Below the pieces are notes generated by a model that saw nothing but the letters and a program-made list of their open reading frames with translations, had not been told where the DNA came from and made no database searches. A stretch of DNA of 6,543 bases from an uncultured Bacteroidota bacterium (GTDB lineage Bacteria; Bacteroidota; Bacteroidia; Chitinophagales; Chitinophagaceae): assembly GCA_946479055.1 (NCBI GenBank), contig CAMLEX010000297.1, positions 1 to 6,543 of the forward strand, given 5' to 3'. A program made the translations under genes and the position numbers. This document shows, piece by piece, positions 5,835-6,543 of the stretch. Numbering within the stretch: the first letter of the stretch is position 1; each line of letters begins with the position of its first letter.

Positions 5835-6543
5835 TTAATGTGCCATATCGTCTTCATTTCCTGATTCCAATAGATTCAGATCCACAGAATCAAGGCCTGA
5901 AATGCCTTCAATAGAACCGCGGACATGGGCTGCATTCAATAATACCTTTTCCAATTGTTTTTCTCTTGCTTTCCATAATTTTTCCATGGCATCCCTTTCT
6001 TTTTGTATAGAAAGTTTCATGCTCATAAAGCCTTCACGGATGGCTTTCCACTGGCTGGCAAATTCATTACTGGTGAGATAATCATAGAGCATATGCATTT
6101 TATCACCTTTATTTTCCTGGCTTTTTGAAGCATTAAATATTTTAAGGATACCATCACGAAGCATATACGCGACACTCTTGATTTCATTAAAACTACAGAT
6201 CCATACACCATCTTTTTCGCCAAAACGTTCCATGCCTTTGGGCATTGTCTTGGTGACAATAATGGCTATATCGGCGCCAAGGCTGCGCATATCGGCCTTC
6301 AATTTTTCTATCCAATCTGTCCCGAAATTCTCCGTCCTCTTACTTTCATAAATGATCTTACCGCATTCCTGACCAAAGTTGTTGCGAACCGTTTGAATAC
6401 AATCAGCACCGCGAACACCTTTGCCTACTTCACTGATAAGGTCAAAGGGAAAAGACGTTTTCAGCATTTCTTCCAAAGCCAGTTCCTGCACCTCTCCCTG
6501 CAATTGCATAGAACCCTGCTCTGCTCTTCGCCTCATTTCATCA
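5835..6543 (-). CDS. DUF2130 family protein, partial (C-terminal 236 codons), predicted PD-(D/E)XK-like nuclease fold
   Basis: The gene is cut by the right edge. An ATG at 6536 is internal, since the frame runs on upstream through E and D codons to the edge. Numbering from that methionine, the visible part has QGSMQLQGEVQELALEEML (7-25), FPFDLISEVGKGVRGADC (29-46), GKIIYESKRT (59-68), WIEKLKADM (75-83), DIAIIVT (89-95) and FGEKDGVWIC (105-114), then a helical charged tail with AMEKLWKAREKQLEKV (183-198), probably a coiled coil. I recognise this as DUF2130 (COG4487-like). Acidic D45, then E64-x-K66, with an upstream Glu, matches the layout of a PD-(D/E)XK nuclease core, but catalysis is not shown. 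The missing N-terminus would normally be a long coiled coil. Its stop lies 4 bp from the stop of the convergent transferase gene, so terminators must lie inside coding DNA. Confidence 0.88.
   Translation of the reverse strand, partial: DEMRRRAEQGSMQLQGEVQELALEEMLKTSFPFDLISEVGKGVRGADCIQTVRNNFGQECGKIIYESKRTENFGTDWIEKLKADMRSLGADIAIIVTKTMPKGMERFGEKDGVWICSFNEIKSVAYMLRDGILKIFNASKSQENKGDKMHMLYDYLTSNEFASQWKAIREGFMSMKLSIQKERDAMEKLWKAREKQLEKVLLNAAHVRGSIEGISGLDSVDLNLLESGNEDDMAH

Overview
The window most likely comes from a chromosome of the phylum Bacteroidota, probably Chitinophagaceae or a close relative (inferred from remembered protein patterns). The evidence is low-to-moderate GC, almost no Shine-Dalgarno sequences ahead of starts, a perfect TAnnTTTG-type -7 promoter element upstream of the DUF177 gene, and Bacteroidota-style variants of DUF177, L32, PlsX, DUF3810, Dcd and DUF2130. 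Eight protein genes fill nearly all of it. I see no tRNA, rRNA, CRISPR array, insertion sequence or phage gene.

Left part, minus strand (3225 down to 248). A head-to-tail cluster runs DUF177/YceD-like protein, ribosomal protein L32 (rpmF), phosphate acyltransferase (plsX), then a 368-residue uncharacterised protein with a helix-turn-helix-like N-terminus. This is the widespread yceD-rpmF-plsX cluster that couples ribosome and lipid synthesis. The uncharacterised gene occupies the place where many bacteria have fabH. The cluster starts from a recognisable promoter at 3247-3254. An 11-bp inverted repeat and a small hairpin lie between rpmF and plsX. The 247 bp at the left edge hold no convincing gene, only a faint resemblance to an eroded LytTR domain.

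Middle (3389-4465, plus strand). Divergent from the cluster is a membrane protein of the DUF3810 family with an HExxH metalloprotease-like motif. It converges on dcd (minus strand). The 148 bp between them is nearly all one large imperfect palindrome built from repeated ATGTG/CACAT words, the most unusual non-coding structure here.

Right part. dcd (dCTP deaminase, minus) and a Sfp-type 4'-phosphopantetheinyl transferase (plus) are divergent from a 62-bp intergenic region, and the likely transferase promoter reaches into the dcd coding sequence. The transferase converges on a DUF2130 gene (minus), with 4 bp between stop codons. The DUF2130 gene is cut by the right edge, so only its C-terminal 236 codons are present. 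It carries a PD-(D/E)XK-like signature.

Functionally the window is mainly housekeeping. The transferase would arm acyl carrier protein, PlsX uses acyl-ACP to begin phospholipid synthesis, and Dcd feeds thymidylate synthesis. The least understood items are the gene behind plsX, the DUF3810 and DUF2130 proteins, and the palindromic element. I found no clear multi-gene novel system.
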